From assembly GCA_965203305.1 (NCBI GenBank), contig OZ241874.1:2170001-2234000 (forward strand): a stretch of DNA of 64,000 nt, given 5' to 3'. Below, piece after piece: positions 8,281 to 16,744 of the stretch. Within the stretch, counting starts at the first letter, position 1; the number at the start of each line of letters is the position of its first letter. Under the pieces are notes generated by a model. The model was given only the letters and a program-made list of their open reading frames with translations, ran no database searches and was not told the origin of the DNA. The DNA comes from Bin80 sp965203305. Its GTDB lineage: Bacteria > Bacteroidota > Rhodothermia > Rhodothermales > Bin80. The position numbers and the translations under genes were made by a program.

Positions 8281-9549
8281 TTATTCCGCTTTGGCAGAAT
8301 CTCCGCTATTTCCCTGCTTGATCTGATCACTGTCATATATGAGATCCAGACGAAACTGTACCGCAAATCCTCCCTGCTCAGCAACCATCTGATACCACTT
8401 GGTGGCCTCCTGTGCACTATTCAGCACTCCATATCCCGTGGAATACTTGAGTTCTATATTGTACTCATCCTTGGCACCTCCCGGGCGATCAACTACCCGG
8501 AACCATTGAATGGATTGCTGATCATTCACATCCTCTTCCTGATCGTGGGAGTGCGAATAAGCCAGGAGATATTGTACGCGTGTGTCCTCCTGCTCGGTAA
8601 TGATCTGGTAGCATTTGACGGTCTCCTGATCATTTCGCGGCTCCCCCCGACCGTTGACATACATGAGACTCAGACTGGCTTGTGCTCGTGCATACCCTTG
8701 TTCGGCAGCCATCCGAAACCACCTGACTGCTTCTGGATCATTCACCTCCACACCTCGGCCCGCAGAATACATTGCGCCCAGCCCCGTCTGTGCCAGAGGA
8801 TCTCCCCGTTCAGCGGCCAGTTGATACCATTTTAGTGTCTCCTGGTAGTCCACTGGCAAGCCCTCGCCGGCAGAAGACAGGTATCCTGCATTCACCTGTG
8901 CCTTTACATGCCCCTTTTCTGCGGCAATCCGAAACCACTTGAGTGCCTTCCTGTTATCCGCCGGGATGCCTTCCCCGTTCATATAGATAATCCCCAGATT
9001 ATGCTGCGCCTGCCTGTGCCCCTGTTCGGCAGCCATTCGAAACCATTTGATCTCCTCCTGAACATCCACAGGCATACCTTTGCCGCTGGCATACACATTC
9101 CCCATGCTGAACTGCCCTTCAACGAATCCCTGCTCGGCGGCCATTCTGTACCACTTGGCAGCTTCCTGGTCACTTGCCGGCACGCCCTGACCATTCGAGT
9201 ACAGGTCTCCCATGGCTACTTGCCCCTCTGCCAGCCCCTGCTCCGCAGCCAGTTGATACCATGTAATGGCCTCCTGATCATCCCTCTGAGTTCCCTGACC
9301 ATGACCGTATGCATAGCCTACAAAGAACTGTGCATACTTATTTCCCTGTTTTGCAGACTTGTAGCACCACTTGAACGCCTCCTCGTGATCTTGTTGTACA
9401 CCCATTCCCTTGTAGTAGGAAATTCCCAGCTGAAACTGTGCGGAGGGATTCCCCTGTATCGCCTCCCGGCGCAATTGGTGAATGTCCACCCTCAGGATGT
9501 CTGAGAGTAAGCGTCCGAACAGCCCTGTCTTGCCCCTGTATTTTGGCAT
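8281..9549 (-). CDS. Sel1-like (SLR/TPR-type) repeat protein
   Basis: The frame opens at 9717, but the first 56 residues are basic and repeat-free. The ATG at 9549 (MPKYRGKTGLFGRLLSDILR) is a better start, giving 422 residues; ATG at 9585 is an alternative. From about residue 33 the protein is eleven 36-residue Sel1 repeats of the form AQxxLGxxYxxGxGxxxDxxEAxKWYxxAAEQG. The first eight are regular, for example LAEGQVAMGDLYSNGQG; the last three are increasingly degenerate. Sel1 repeats form alpha-solenoids for protein-protein contacts. There is no signal peptide and no effector domain. The partner is unknown. It lies immediately downstream of an IS66 element, whose end may lie within the upstream part of the frame. 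Confidence 0.85.
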   Translation of the reverse strand: MPKYRGKTGLFGRLLSDILRVDIHQLRREAIQGNPSAQFQLGISYYKGMGVQQDHEEAFKWCYKSAKQGNKYAQFFVGYAYGHGQGTQRDDQEAITWYQLAAEQGLAEGQVAMGDLYSNGQGVPASDQEAAKWYRMAAEQGFVEGQFSMGNVYASGKGMPVDVQEEIKWFRMAAEQGHRQAQHNLGIIYMNGEGIPADNRKALKWFRIAAEKGHVKAQVNAGYLSSAGEGLPVDYQETLKWYQLAAERGDPLAQTGLGAMYSAGRGVEVNDPEAVRWFRMAAEQGYARAQASLSLMYVNGRGEPRNDQETVKCYQIITEQEDTRVQYLLAYSHSHDQEEDVNDQQSIQWFRVVDRPGGAKDEYNIELKYSTGYGVLNSAQEATKWYQMVAEQGGFAVQFRLDLIYDSDQIKQGNSGDSAKAE

Positions 9550-9764
9550 ACGCCCCTGTCTAGGGTTGGTGCCTTCCTGCGGCATATTCTGTGAGGGGAT
9601 CAGGGATTCCGAAGGCAGAGAGGTTCTGTGTGTTCCCGGGAGTTTCCGTTTGTGATTCTCGTCCCCTGTTCTGTGCGGGTCTGCCGGGTGCGTCCTACTT
9701 TTTCTGGCGGGAACCAAGCGATGGTTTTGGATCCCGTGTCGTTCCCGCGGGGAAGCGGGGGAGG

Positions 9765-11651
9765 CTATGCTGCCTTGGCGAGTGGCACTTGTTGTTCTTT
9801 CTGCCGGGTCGCCTTCCAGTGATGAGGCAGCAGCGTGTGGAGCTCTTCGTCAGGCGTGGTTTCCACGCGCCTCAGGATATCCATCAGCCACTCCTGCGGA
9901 TGGACTTCATGGAGTTGGCAAGTACTGAGCAGAGAGTAGATCGTGGCGGCATTGGCGGCGGCCGCATGCGAGCCGGCAAACAGGTAGTTCTTGCGTCCCA
10001 GTGCAATGGGACGAACCCGGTTCTCCACGAGATTGTTGTCAATCTCCACGCGTCCATTGCGGGTGAAGCCGCTCAGGCGATCCCATAGCTTCAGGGTGTA
10101 GCGCACGGCTCTGAACCAGAAGGTGTCATTGTCCCCGGTGTGTTCTCGCAGGAGGGCTTCCAGCACCTGCAGGATGGGGACGGACTGCTCCTGGCGCACC
10201 CGCACCCGCTCCGCAGCGTCTGCCCCCTGCTCGCGGAGCTCGTCCTCCACTGCATACAGCTGCTGGATCAGCACCACAGCCTGTTCCGCCTGTGGGGAGT
10301 TCTCTCCCTCGGCACGCAGAGCATTCTTGAATTTCCGCCGGGCATGCGCCCAGCACGCGAACAGTTCAATCCCGTCTATTTTCCCAAACTGATGGTAGAC
10401 CGCATAGCCGTCGGTCTGCAACTCTCCCCGGAACCCCTCCAGCATTTCCGTCGGCCCTGCCCGGGAACGCGTCGGCTGATAATCCACCAGGATCAGTCCA
10501 GAGATGGGACAGGTATAGAAAAAGTACCAGCCCCTGTGATAGGTGCCACCGGCCCTGCTTTTCGCCCGATCCTGCACCAGAATGCGGGTTTCGTCTGCCT
10601 GAATATAGCCATCTGCCAGCACTTCCATGCGCAGGGGATGGTTCAGGCGATCCAGCCGGGAGGCCACCAGGTGTACCCAGTCCGTTGCCGTGGATTTGGA
10701 AATCTGTACGCCAGATTCCAGATGCAGCTGCTTCACGATCCGCTCAATCGGGAGGTGATAGAGATACTTGGAGAGCACCAGATGGGTCAGCAGGCTCTCA
10801 TCCGCCCGGCACTTGCGCAGTCCGCGGTCGGTGGGCAACGGCGCCTCGCACAGTTTCGTGCCGTCTTCCCTCGCAAAGACCGGATACAGTTCGCACTTGA
10901 CATACAACTGTCCCGGTTTGCGAGCCAGCTTTTCTCTCTCCACATACCCGACGAGTTTGGCATCGGGGGGAAGGTTGTCCGGGGGATCCATGCGGACCGT
11001 TTCTACGGGCAGTCCTGCGTTCTTCCAGAATTCTTTCCCCATATAGACGCGCTTTTTCCCGGTCTTCTTCCGCCTCTCTTTCCGCTCCACCTCGTGCCAA
11101 GCGGCAGCAGAGACCTGATCTGGAAACATCTCATACTGGCTACGGTCATGCCGCTCGCTTTTCGGTCGATACTTCTGACTTCTCACGAAGGCAAGCTCCT
11201 GTTTGAGGGCGCGGATTTCTTTGCGCAAGTCTTGGATCTTTTTCTCTTGGGTCTCGCACTTTGCCCGCAGAGTCTTGCTCTCCCGGTCTTGGGTCTCGCA
11301 CTTTGCTTCCAGGGTCTCAATCTCCCGGTCTCTGGCTTCGCACTTCGTTCGCAGGGTCTCGCATTCCCGGTCTAGGGTCTCAATCTTCTGGTCTCTGGCT
11401 TCGCACTTCGTTCGCAGGGTCTCGCATTCCCGGTCTAGGGTCTCAATCTTCTGGTCTCTGGCTTCGCACTTCGTTCGCAGGGTCTCGCATTCCCGGTCTA
11501 GGGTCTCAATCTTCTGGTCTCTGGCTTCGCACTTCGTTCGCAGGGTCTCGCACTCGGCGGTCTTCTTCCGAAGAGCTTCCAGAATCTCCTGGGGCGGGGC
11601 GTGCTCGGACAGGATGGGAGCGATGCGTTCCATGCTGGAAATATACAACAT
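9765..11651 (-). CDS. IS66-family transposase (TnpC type)
   Basis: This 628-residue protein reads as a full-length IS66 transposase. It has an N-terminal leucine/charged coiled coil (residues ~25-150), the zinc-finger-like region PDQVSAAAWHEVERKERRK, and a core with the hallmark segments ADGYIQADETRILVQDR (first catalytic D), ELQTDGYAVYHQF (second D) and FTRNGRVEIDNNLVENRVRP (E), then the IS66 C-terminal domain. There are no tnpA or tnpB genes, as in the single-gene ISBst12-like group. The start is ATG 11651 or ATG 11633. I could not find convincing terminal inverted repeats by eye. No stop or frameshift is visible, so the gene may be active. Confidence 0.92.
   Translation of the reverse strand: MLYISSMERIAPILSEHAPPQEILEALRKKTAECETLRTKCEARDQKIETLDRECETLRTKCEARDQKIETLDRECETLRTKCEARDQKIETLDRECETLRTKCEARDREIETLEAKCETQDRESKTLRAKCETQEKKIQDLRKEIRALKQELAFVRSQKYRPKSERHDRSQYEMFPDQVSAAAWHEVERKERRKKTGKKRVYMGKEFWKNAGLPVETVRMDPPDNLPPDAKLVGYVEREKLARKPGQLYVKCELYPVFAREDGTKLCEAPLPTDRGLRKCRADESLLTHLVLSKYLYHLPIERIVKQLHLESGVQISKSTATDWVHLVASRLDRLNHPLRMEVLADGYIQADETRILVQDRAKSRAGGTYHRGWYFFYTCPISGLILVDYQPTRSRAGPTEMLEGFRGELQTDGYAVYHQFGKIDGIELFACWAHARRKFKNALRAEGENSPQAEQAVVLIQQLYAVEDELREQGADAAERVRVRQEQSVPILQVLEALLREHTGDNDTFWFRAVRYTLKLWDRLSGFTRNGRVEIDNNLVENRVRPIALGRKNYLFAGSHAAAANAATIYSLLSTCQLHEVHPQEWLMDILRRVETTPDEELHTLLPHHWKATRQKEQQVPLAKAA
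11304..11555 (-). repeat. 63-bp tandem repeat inside the IS66 transposase coiled coil
   Basis: Three almost identical 63-bp units (11555-11493, 11492-11430, 11429-11367) and a fourth, diverged unit (11366-11304) each encode 21 residues of the form ECETLRTKCEARDQKIETLD. This is three heptads, so gain or loss of a unit keeps both the reading frame and the coiled-coil register. Confidence 0.9.
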
Positions 11652-12279
11652 AAAATACTAAAAGTGAAAATTTATGCAACATAAATATAAATACTGTTCC
11701 TGAATCCATCCCCACCCAAGATCCCCTTCCAATACAGCCACTCCAGCTTCCAGGAAAAATCCCCGGCATGGAATCACGAAGAGACAACAGACTGCCAGAA
11801 GAACCCGCAGACCGATAACACGACCACCCCTCGGTCACAGAGTGGACTCAGGAAGGCACAAATCCACCATACCAGCGTATCCCCCCTGACAGCTTATATG
11901 GAGGCTGTTCGGACGGATACGTCTGAGATCTTCGGAAATGCCATGATTTATACGAAACTATCTTTGGGATATCAATTGGAAAATGTGACACCTGGTCCAA
12001 ACTCCGGGCTTGATCTGTTTGATGATTTCGGGGAAGTCTGATCCCGCCTATGGAGCCTGCCGACAAGTTCCACACCTCATTCATCTGTTCAAATGTAAGC
12101 TATTCTCACGAGATCCTGGCGTTGGCATTGGATGAGATTCTCCAGGCAACATTCCATAAACGAATCAAAGCATTCTGTCGTATAACCCGCATGCAGAGAA
12201 CCCTGAGAACACCATCTATGCATCAGCATCATATACTGGTGAATCTTGCACATTTGAACTCCTATAAAGCTGCCCTGCA
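11652..12279. other. Gene-free stretch upstream of the IS66 transposase
   Basis: About 630 bases with no gene that I can support. The first ~60 bases are AT-rich and should carry the transposase promoter and one end of the IS66 element. Several short open frames on both strands show no recognisable motif. Confidence 0.4.
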
Positions 12280-13038
12280 ATGCAACAGTTTTGCGTCCTG
12301 CTCCCTGCCCTCATATTGATTACTGCCTGTCAAGTTCTGGGACAGATTCCCTCTCTGGATACGTGGAAGGTTCATGACCCTGATCGCCCCCAACCACAGA
12401 CTGTTACCCCGGGCAAACTGGCATCTGCCCCTCCTCCATCTGATGCAATTATTCTGTTTGACGGCTCAGGTTTTGATGAGTGGACTCACTCCAATGGAGA
12501 TGCCGTCCGCTGGAATTTGCAGGATGGATATATGGAAGTCAAACCGGGTACCGGCATGATCAAGACCAAACGCGCATTTGGTGATGTTCAACTCCATCTG
12601 GAATGGGCAACCCCTAATAGCGGTACGGGCCAGGACAGCGGCAACAGTGGGGTCTATCTGATGAGTACTTACGAAGTCCAGGTTCTGAACTCATTCAATA
12701 GCACAACCTATCCTGACGGACAGGCTGCAGCACTGTACGGACAATATCCCCCGCTCGTGAATGCAAGCCGCCCGCCACTGGAGTGGCAATCCTATGATAT
12801 CGTATTTCAGCGGCCGCATTTTGCAGAAGATGGGAGCCTGCAAACACCTGCAAAAGTCACTGTTTTCCATAACGGCATCCTCGTTCAGAACAATGCAATC
12901 CTGACTGGGCCTACGGGTCATAAATCACGCCCGCCCTACAAAGCTCACGAAGACACACTGCCCCTGTTTCTACAGGATCATAATGAACCTGTACGTTTCC
13001 GCAACATCTGGATTCGTGATCTAGAATCACAACCATAG
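12280..13038 (+). CDS. DUF1080 (3-keto-disaccharide hydrolase-like) lipoprotein
   Basis: This is 252 residues from ATG 12280. A hydrophobic leader MQQFCVLLPALILITACQV carries a lipobox (LITAC), so it is predicted to be a lipoprotein. The domain is a concanavalin-like beta sandwich of the DUF1080/PF06439 type, with IILFDGSGFDEWTHSNG, a DGYMEVKPGTGMIKTKRAFG strand set, NSGVYLMSTYEVQVLNSF and PVRFRNIWIRDLE. All are landmarks of this family, some members of which cleave 3-keto-glycosides. It lies 11 bases before a ROK kinase on the same strand, so the pair forms an operon. It fits the GMC and Gfo/Idh genes of this window as a glycoside oxidation set; that functional link is inferred. Confidence 0.88.
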   Translation: MQQFCVLLPALILITACQVLGQIPSLDTWKVHDPDRPQPQTVTPGKLASAPPPSDAIILFDGSGFDEWTHSNGDAVRWNLQDGYMEVKPGTGMIKTKRAFGDVQLHLEWATPNSGTGQDSGNSGVYLMSTYEVQVLNSFNSTTYPDGQAAALYGQYPPLVNASRPPLEWQSYDIVFQRPHFAEDGSLQTPAKVTVFHNGILVQNNAILTGPTGHKSRPPYKAHEDTLPLFLQDHNEPVRFRNIWIRDLESQP

Positions 13039-13049
13039 AATCTCGTCAG

Positions 13050-13982
13050 ATGACATGGATTGCGGGAATTGACATCGGAGGGACCCGGACCCGATGTGCC
13101 ATTGCAAAAAAGGGGCACCCAGAGGAAATTACTCATAGAATATCTGTTCCAACCCCCCAGGAAGGACCGGATGCTGTGCTGAACCTGGCTGTCAAGTTAA
13201 TCCAAAAGGGACTTGCCCCTGACGAAAGACTGTGTGCTGTTGGCTGTGTCGCACCGGGGATGACCAATACCAAAACCGGTACGCTCCTGAAGGCGGCCAA
13301 TTTGACGGGCTGGGTAGAGGTACCTCTCCGTAAAGCTCTTGAGGAAAAGATCGGAGTGCCAACCGTCGTTGAGAATGATGTGAATGCGGCAGTGCTTGCA
13401 GAAGCGAAAATAGGCATGCCTCCCACAGATCTGCCAGTCGTATACATGACCGTGAGTACCGGTATTGCGGCCGGAATACTCATTGACGGAAAGATTCTGC
13501 GCGGGGCAAATTATTCCGCTGGTGAACTCGGAAAAATGGTGCCCGATCCAGAATATCTCGGACAGGTGTGGCAGCCGGGAGGCTGTACAGAACGTCATGC
13601 CGGGGGAAGTGGACTGGCTGCCCAGTGGGCCCGCATTCAGGGAGGACCACCAGACTCAAAGCGTGCTGTTGAAGTATTCAGTGCTGCTGATGCCGGAGAT
13701 CCCACCGCACAAAAACTGATCCGTACAGCAACGAACTACATTGTGCAGGCAGCTGTCGGAATCGCCTGTGTAATAGACCCCAAAGTCATTATTCTGGGAG
13801 GAAGCATTGGGCTTGCCAGACCAGAAATTATTGAGCACATGCGCCAGGAGCTGACCAACGCAATCCCCTACCCCCCGCCTGTGGTTTTATCCTTCTTGGG
13901 GGATGATGCTCCTCTCCTGGGCTCCCTGGTGCTGGCTGATTTTTTGGCAGAGGGTGGAGGCGGGGCTTCTTTGGGTACCTGA
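13050..13982 (+). CDS. ROK family sugar kinase/regulator-like protein
   Basis: This is 310 residues. The N-terminal phosphate loop IAGIDIGGTRTRCAIAKKG, VVENDVNAAVLAEAKIG and YMTVSTGIAAGILIDGKILR mark the ASKHA/ROK fold. The aspartate of ENDVNAA is the usual catalytic base. The family zinc site is largely missing: GELGHM is replaced by GELGKM, and only GGCTERHAGGSG remains of the CxCGxxGCxE motif. No helix-turn-helix precedes the domain, so it is more likely a glucokinase-like enzyme than a repressor. Its last 115 bases overlap the convergent HTH gene. The C-terminal FLGDDAPLLGSLVLADF still matches the family, so both reading frames look real. Confidence 0.87.
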   Translation: MTWIAGIDIGGTRTRCAIAKKGHPEEITHRISVPTPQEGPDAVLNLAVKLIQKGLAPDERLCAVGCVAPGMTNTKTGTLLKAANLTGWVEVPLRKALEEKIGVPTVVENDVNAAVLAEAKIGMPPTDLPVVYMTVSTGIAAGILIDGKILRGANYSAGELGKMVPDPEYLGQVWQPGGCTERHAGGSGLAAQWARIQGGPPDSKRAVEVFSAADAGDPTAQKLIRTATNYIVQAAVGIACVIDPKVIILGGSIGLARPEIIEHMRQELTNAIPYPPPVVLSFLGDDAPLLGSLVLADFLAEGGGGASLGT

Positions 13983-14278
13983 TGGTTTGGGTCCAGTCTT
14001 CCATCATAGGTTCCTTCCAGTGCCATGTCCAATGCCTCCAGTACCTGATCAATATCAAGGCCAACAACATTCGCATAGGCACCAGTGAGCGAACGCAGAT
14101 AGATTCTGTGGAAGTTGGAATTATGGTAGAGGCAGTCTTTTTCGTACTCGCGCAGCACGGACTTGATAATGCGGGTCTCCGCGTAGACAGTCTCTAGTGA
14201 GACTCCTCTCTGCTCTCTGAGATAACGAAGGTCTTGGGCATATCTGCACCTCGCCTGTTCCTGCTTGCTTTTTTGCAT
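13868..14278 (-). CDS. RodZ-like helix-turn-helix (HTH_25) protein
   Basis: This is 136 residues from ATG 14278. Residues ~14-85 match the RodZ/HTH_25 type DNA-binding domain: LRYLREQRGVSLETVYAET, then TRIIKSVLREYEKD and NFHRIYLRSLTGAYANVVGL. A disordered tail rich in P, S and K follows (PPPPSAKKSA). No membrane helix is present, so this is not a complete RodZ. It is probably a soluble regulator. Its 3' end overlaps the end of the plus-strand ROK gene by 115 bases; the conserved HTH part lies outside the overlap. Confidence 0.75.
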   Translation of the reverse strand: MQKSKQEQARCRYAQDLRYLREQRGVSLETVYAETRIIKSVLREYEKDCLYHNSNFHRIYLRSLTGAYANVVGLDIDQVLEALDMALEGTYDGRLDPNHQVPKEAPPPPSAKKSASTREPRRGASSPKKDKTTGGG

Positions 14279-14502
14279 TCACTAAAGGGGTACTCGCTGT
14301 TTGTAGAACAGATATAGCTGAAACATAGAACTACGCATCATAATGTATTGTCCGAACTTCATGCAGGTCAGGGAGCATTCACAATGGATCTGCACATTGG
14401 CAACATGGAATACATGATCTGCAAAAACCCGTGTTTTCCGCAGATGGCAGAGCATGACATACTGCCGTAATCCAACTGCATGTGATTCAACATGACCGTC
14501 TG

Positions 14503-14576
14503 TCGGGACGGCGAGATTCGAACTCACGACCCCTTCAACCCCATTGAAGTGCGCTACCTGGCTGCGCTACGTCCCG
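14503..14576 (-). tRNA. tRNA-Pro (anticodon GGG)
   Basis: On the minus strand, a 7-bp acceptor stem CGGGACG pairs with CGTCCCG, followed by discriminator A. The D arm contains TAGCGCAGCCAGGTAGCGCA. The anticodon arm CTTCA-ATGGGGT-TGAAG gives anticodon GGG. The T arm contains GAGTTCGAATCTC. No CCA is encoded. It lies 9 bases downstream of the MerR gene on the same strand. Confidence 0.95.
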
Positions 14577-14585
14577 TGACAGTGA

Positions 14586-14912
14586 TTACGCTAACTGCTT
14601 GGCAATGTTCTCCAGAAAGGATCGCAAGTTTAGTAACTCCTGCCGGGTTACTGTCTGGTCAACCTTTTTTTCCGTGTCCCCTTTGAGGGCCTGCCGGGCT
14701 CCTTCAAGCGTATACTTTCGAACACGCAACAAATCGTAGAGCCTGCGGACAAGGTCCAGGTCCTCACTTGTGTAAATCCGTCTGCCGGATCTGTTCTTCC
14801 GCGGCTGGAGCTGGGGGAACTCATTCTCCCAATAACGCAACACATACGTTTCTACTCCAAGCATTTCGCTCACTTCTCCGATTGAATAGTAGAGCTTTGG
14901 AGTTTTTCCCAT
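14586..14912 (-). CDS. MerR family transcriptional regulator
   Basis: This is 108 residues from ATG 14912; the codon just upstream in the frame is TTG. The winged-helix segment YYSIGEVSEMLGVETYVLRY, followed by WENEFPQLQPRKNRSGRRIY, is a classic MerR DNA-binding domain. It continues with a helical region DLVRRLYDLLRVRKYTLEGA. The C-terminal effector region is very short and has no metal-binding cysteines. This is the small, effector-less type often annotated simply as MerR in Bacteroidota-like genomes. It is probably co-transcribed with the tRNA-Pro downstream. Confidence 0.9.
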   Translation of the reverse strand: MGKTPKLYYSIGEVSEMLGVETYVLRYWENEFPQLQPRKNRSGRRIYTSEDLDLVRRLYDLLRVRKYTLEGARQALKGDTEKKVDQTVTRQELLNLRSFLENIAKQLA

Positions 14913-15097
14913 CAAGAAATTGTCTGGATAATCCTCAATTTACAAAATTGTATTGTACCTGAATGATCAATCATTAAAAAATCAGATCCAAATACCTTCA
15001 TCCCGGAATCCGCTCCTGATGGCCTGTCTTCCCGAATACATGCACCTCTGCCTGTACCAGCACATTTGGCACAGGAAGAAGAGAATGACTATATCCT

Positions 15098-15964
15098 CTA
15101 GTCTTGGCTGAATTCGGCAAACAACTCATTGGCCATCCGTTCAATCCATTCGGTTACCTTTGGATGAGGTAGCAGTCCTGTGCTGCTGGACATGTATGAA
15201 AGTCCCTCCAGTACTTCCGTATACGGTCCAAATCCGAACATGCGAAACGGAAGCACGATCACACGGCCATCTCCATCTGAATGATCCTCTACGAAGCGGC
15301 GAATCTCTGTTTCGGCTCTGGCGCGCTTCTCTTCCCAGTCTTCTCGCAGACTGTGAACAGCGACAGTGCGAAACAGTCCTGTTGCTCGCACCGAATCTGC
15401 CAGAAGATTCATTTTCTGCACCCATTCCCCGTCCACGGCATCATCCTCTGCCCCATGCGCAATCATGAGGACGGACTCTGTCCCCGAACTGTCGCTTAGC
15501 TCAAGTGCATTCATGGCGAGAATCTGTCCTGTCTCGGGGGCATCCAGCAGAGCTGTCTGGCTGATTTTGACCTCAGCTTCAAACTCTGCTGGAAAAGGAG
15601 GGGCGTGGCGGGAGGCAAAGGAAGGAGGCGGATCTTCACGCAATCCCAGGAAATACTCTGTCTGATGCAAAAAAGACTGTGCCGACATGAACAGGCGTAC
15701 AACGGCAATACAAGCAACACCCTGCCGCTCCAGCTCTGCAATCGCATCTGTCAATGCGTCCGGATCTGCGACTCCAAAAGCGATGGATGTTGGCACCTGC
15801 TCACGAACAGGAGCAACAGCCCTGCGAACAGCCATGTTCCATTCATCACTCCCGCCGTAGGCCAGTACCACTAGGCCACAGGTATCTGACTGTCTGGCTG
15901 ACTGCACATTGCCTGCTGAATTTCTGACAAGGAGGAGAAGAACGAACAAGAGTGCAAATCTCAT
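15098..15964 (-). CDS. CbiX-like (sirohydrochlorin chelatase family) exported protein
   Basis: The frame opens at 16072, but the ATG at 15964 begins a signal peptide, MRFALLFVLLLLVRNSAGN, so I use it (288 residues). Two CbiX-like half-domains are visible: LVVLAYGGSDEWNMAVRRAV with ACIAVVRLFMSAQSF, and SVLMIAHGAEDDAVDGEWVQ with VIVLPFRMFGFGPYTEVLEG. The AHG motif carries the chelatase histidine in the second half, whereas the first half has AYGG in that place. Export is unusual for a chelatase acting on cytoplasmic sirohydrochlorin, so a metal-binding or periplasmic role is possible. No cobalamin or sirohaem genes are nearby. Confidence 0.72.
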   Translation of the reverse strand: MRFALLFVLLLLVRNSAGNVQSARQSDTCGLVVLAYGGSDEWNMAVRRAVAPVREQVPTSIAFGVADPDALTDAIAELERQGVACIAVVRLFMSAQSFLHQTEYFLGLREDPPPSFASRHAPPFPAEFEAEVKISQTALLDAPETGQILAMNALELSDSSGTESVLMIAHGAEDDAVDGEWVQKMNLLADSVRATGLFRTVAVHSLREDWEEKRARAETEIRRFVEDHSDGDGRVIVLPFRMFGFGPYTEVLEGLSYMSSSTGLLPHPKVTEWIERMANELFAEFSQD

Positions 15965-16052
15965 TTCAGTTGGCTGGACTTTTGCCACCGTATCAAACGC
16001 TGAGGATACCCGAACTGCCATACGCGGTAGATTAGACAGAGTCCAAATATAC

Positions 16053-16140
16053 GAGGATCCTTGCAAAACCATCCCCGCACCTCTATGTGGTGCATGCGGG
16101 CACGGCAGAACCGGCGTTGAGGAATTTTAGCAAGAGCCCC
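16053..16140 (+). mobile_element. Degenerate MITE copy 2
   Basis: The left end GAGGATCCTTGCAAAACC and the right end GGAATTTTAGCAAGAGCCCC are imperfect inverted repeats resembling the ends of the other copies. The inside shares GTGCATGCGGGCAC with the GTGCTTGCGGGCAC of copy 1. No target duplication is visible, so it is an old copy. Confidence 0.45.
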
Positions 16141-16155
16141 CTGCGAACAGCACTA

Positions 16156-16674
16156 CTAGAACCAGGCGGGGAACCGATCTGTCAGCCCCTCAAGCCCGGG
16201 AAACTGCCGGGTAGCCAGATCCCAAGTATCTGGAAGAAACTGATACGCGGACTCATACAGCATGGAAGACGTGCGAACCTCATCTGGAGGGAGCCCTATG
16301 ACAGAACACAGGTAAAGCAGCAAACTAAGCAGCAATCCAGAGGAGAGCAGCCCCAGACCCGCCCCGACAATTCGGTTCAGTCCACCCAGTAGAGGCGTAT
16401 TGCTGACAACCCTGTCCAGGAAACGGGAAAGAATGACAAATCCCAGCATCGCCCCCAGAAATACCGCCAGAAACCCCGCAATGGTGGCATACTCTGCAGG
16501 AATGCCTGCCTGAGCTCCAAGCCACGAACCTGTACCTTCCATGTACAGATACCCAATCAAAAACGATGCGACCAGACTGACAAGCCCGATAATTTGTTTG
16601 ACAAGCCCCCTCCGGGCACCCGATAAAACTCCCAGTCCCAGTATGACGACGATCACTATATCAATCCAGTTCAT
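16156..16674 (-). CDS. CvpA family membrane protein
   Basis: I use ATG 16674 (MNWIDIVIVVILGLGVLSGA) rather than the frame opening at 16779, because CvpA proteins start exactly in this way. The 172-residue protein has four predicted membrane helices: WIDIVIVVILGLGVL, IIGLVSLVASFLIGYL, ATIAGFLAVFLGAMLGFVIL and VGAGLGLLSSGLLLSLLLYL. The conserved SGARRGLVKQ follows helix 1. CvpA proteins affect colicin V production, envelope stress and biofilm formation in other bacteria; the biochemical function is unknown. Confidence 0.88.
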   Translation of the reverse strand: MNWIDIVIVVILGLGVLSGARRGLVKQIIGLVSLVASFLIGYLYMEGTGSWLGAQAGIPAEYATIAGFLAVFLGAMLGFVILSRFLDRVVSNTPLLGGLNRIVGAGLGLLSSGLLLSLLLYLCSVIGLPPDEVRTSSMLYESAYQFLPDTWDLATRQFPGLEGLTDRFPAWF

Positions 16675-16744
16675 TGGCAACGGTCCTGTTACTTTACTGT
16701 TAATTACGCAAGAATATCGTAAAAGTTGAGAAATTTTCACCTGA

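Noticed and set aside
10140..11375. A 411-residue plus-strand open frame
   Set aside because: It is the mirror of the IS66 transposase on the opposite strand; it has no recognised motif and its end consists of the antisense of the coiled-coil repeats.
11304..11555. Regularly spaced repeats that could suggest a CRISPR array
   Set aside because: The units are contiguous 63-bp coding repeats without unique spacers and lie inside a transposase gene; no cas genes are present.
9591..11850. Exact ends of the IS66 element
   Set aside because: I searched both flanks by eye for inverted repeats and an 8-bp duplication and found no convincing pair, so only the transposase gene is annotated.
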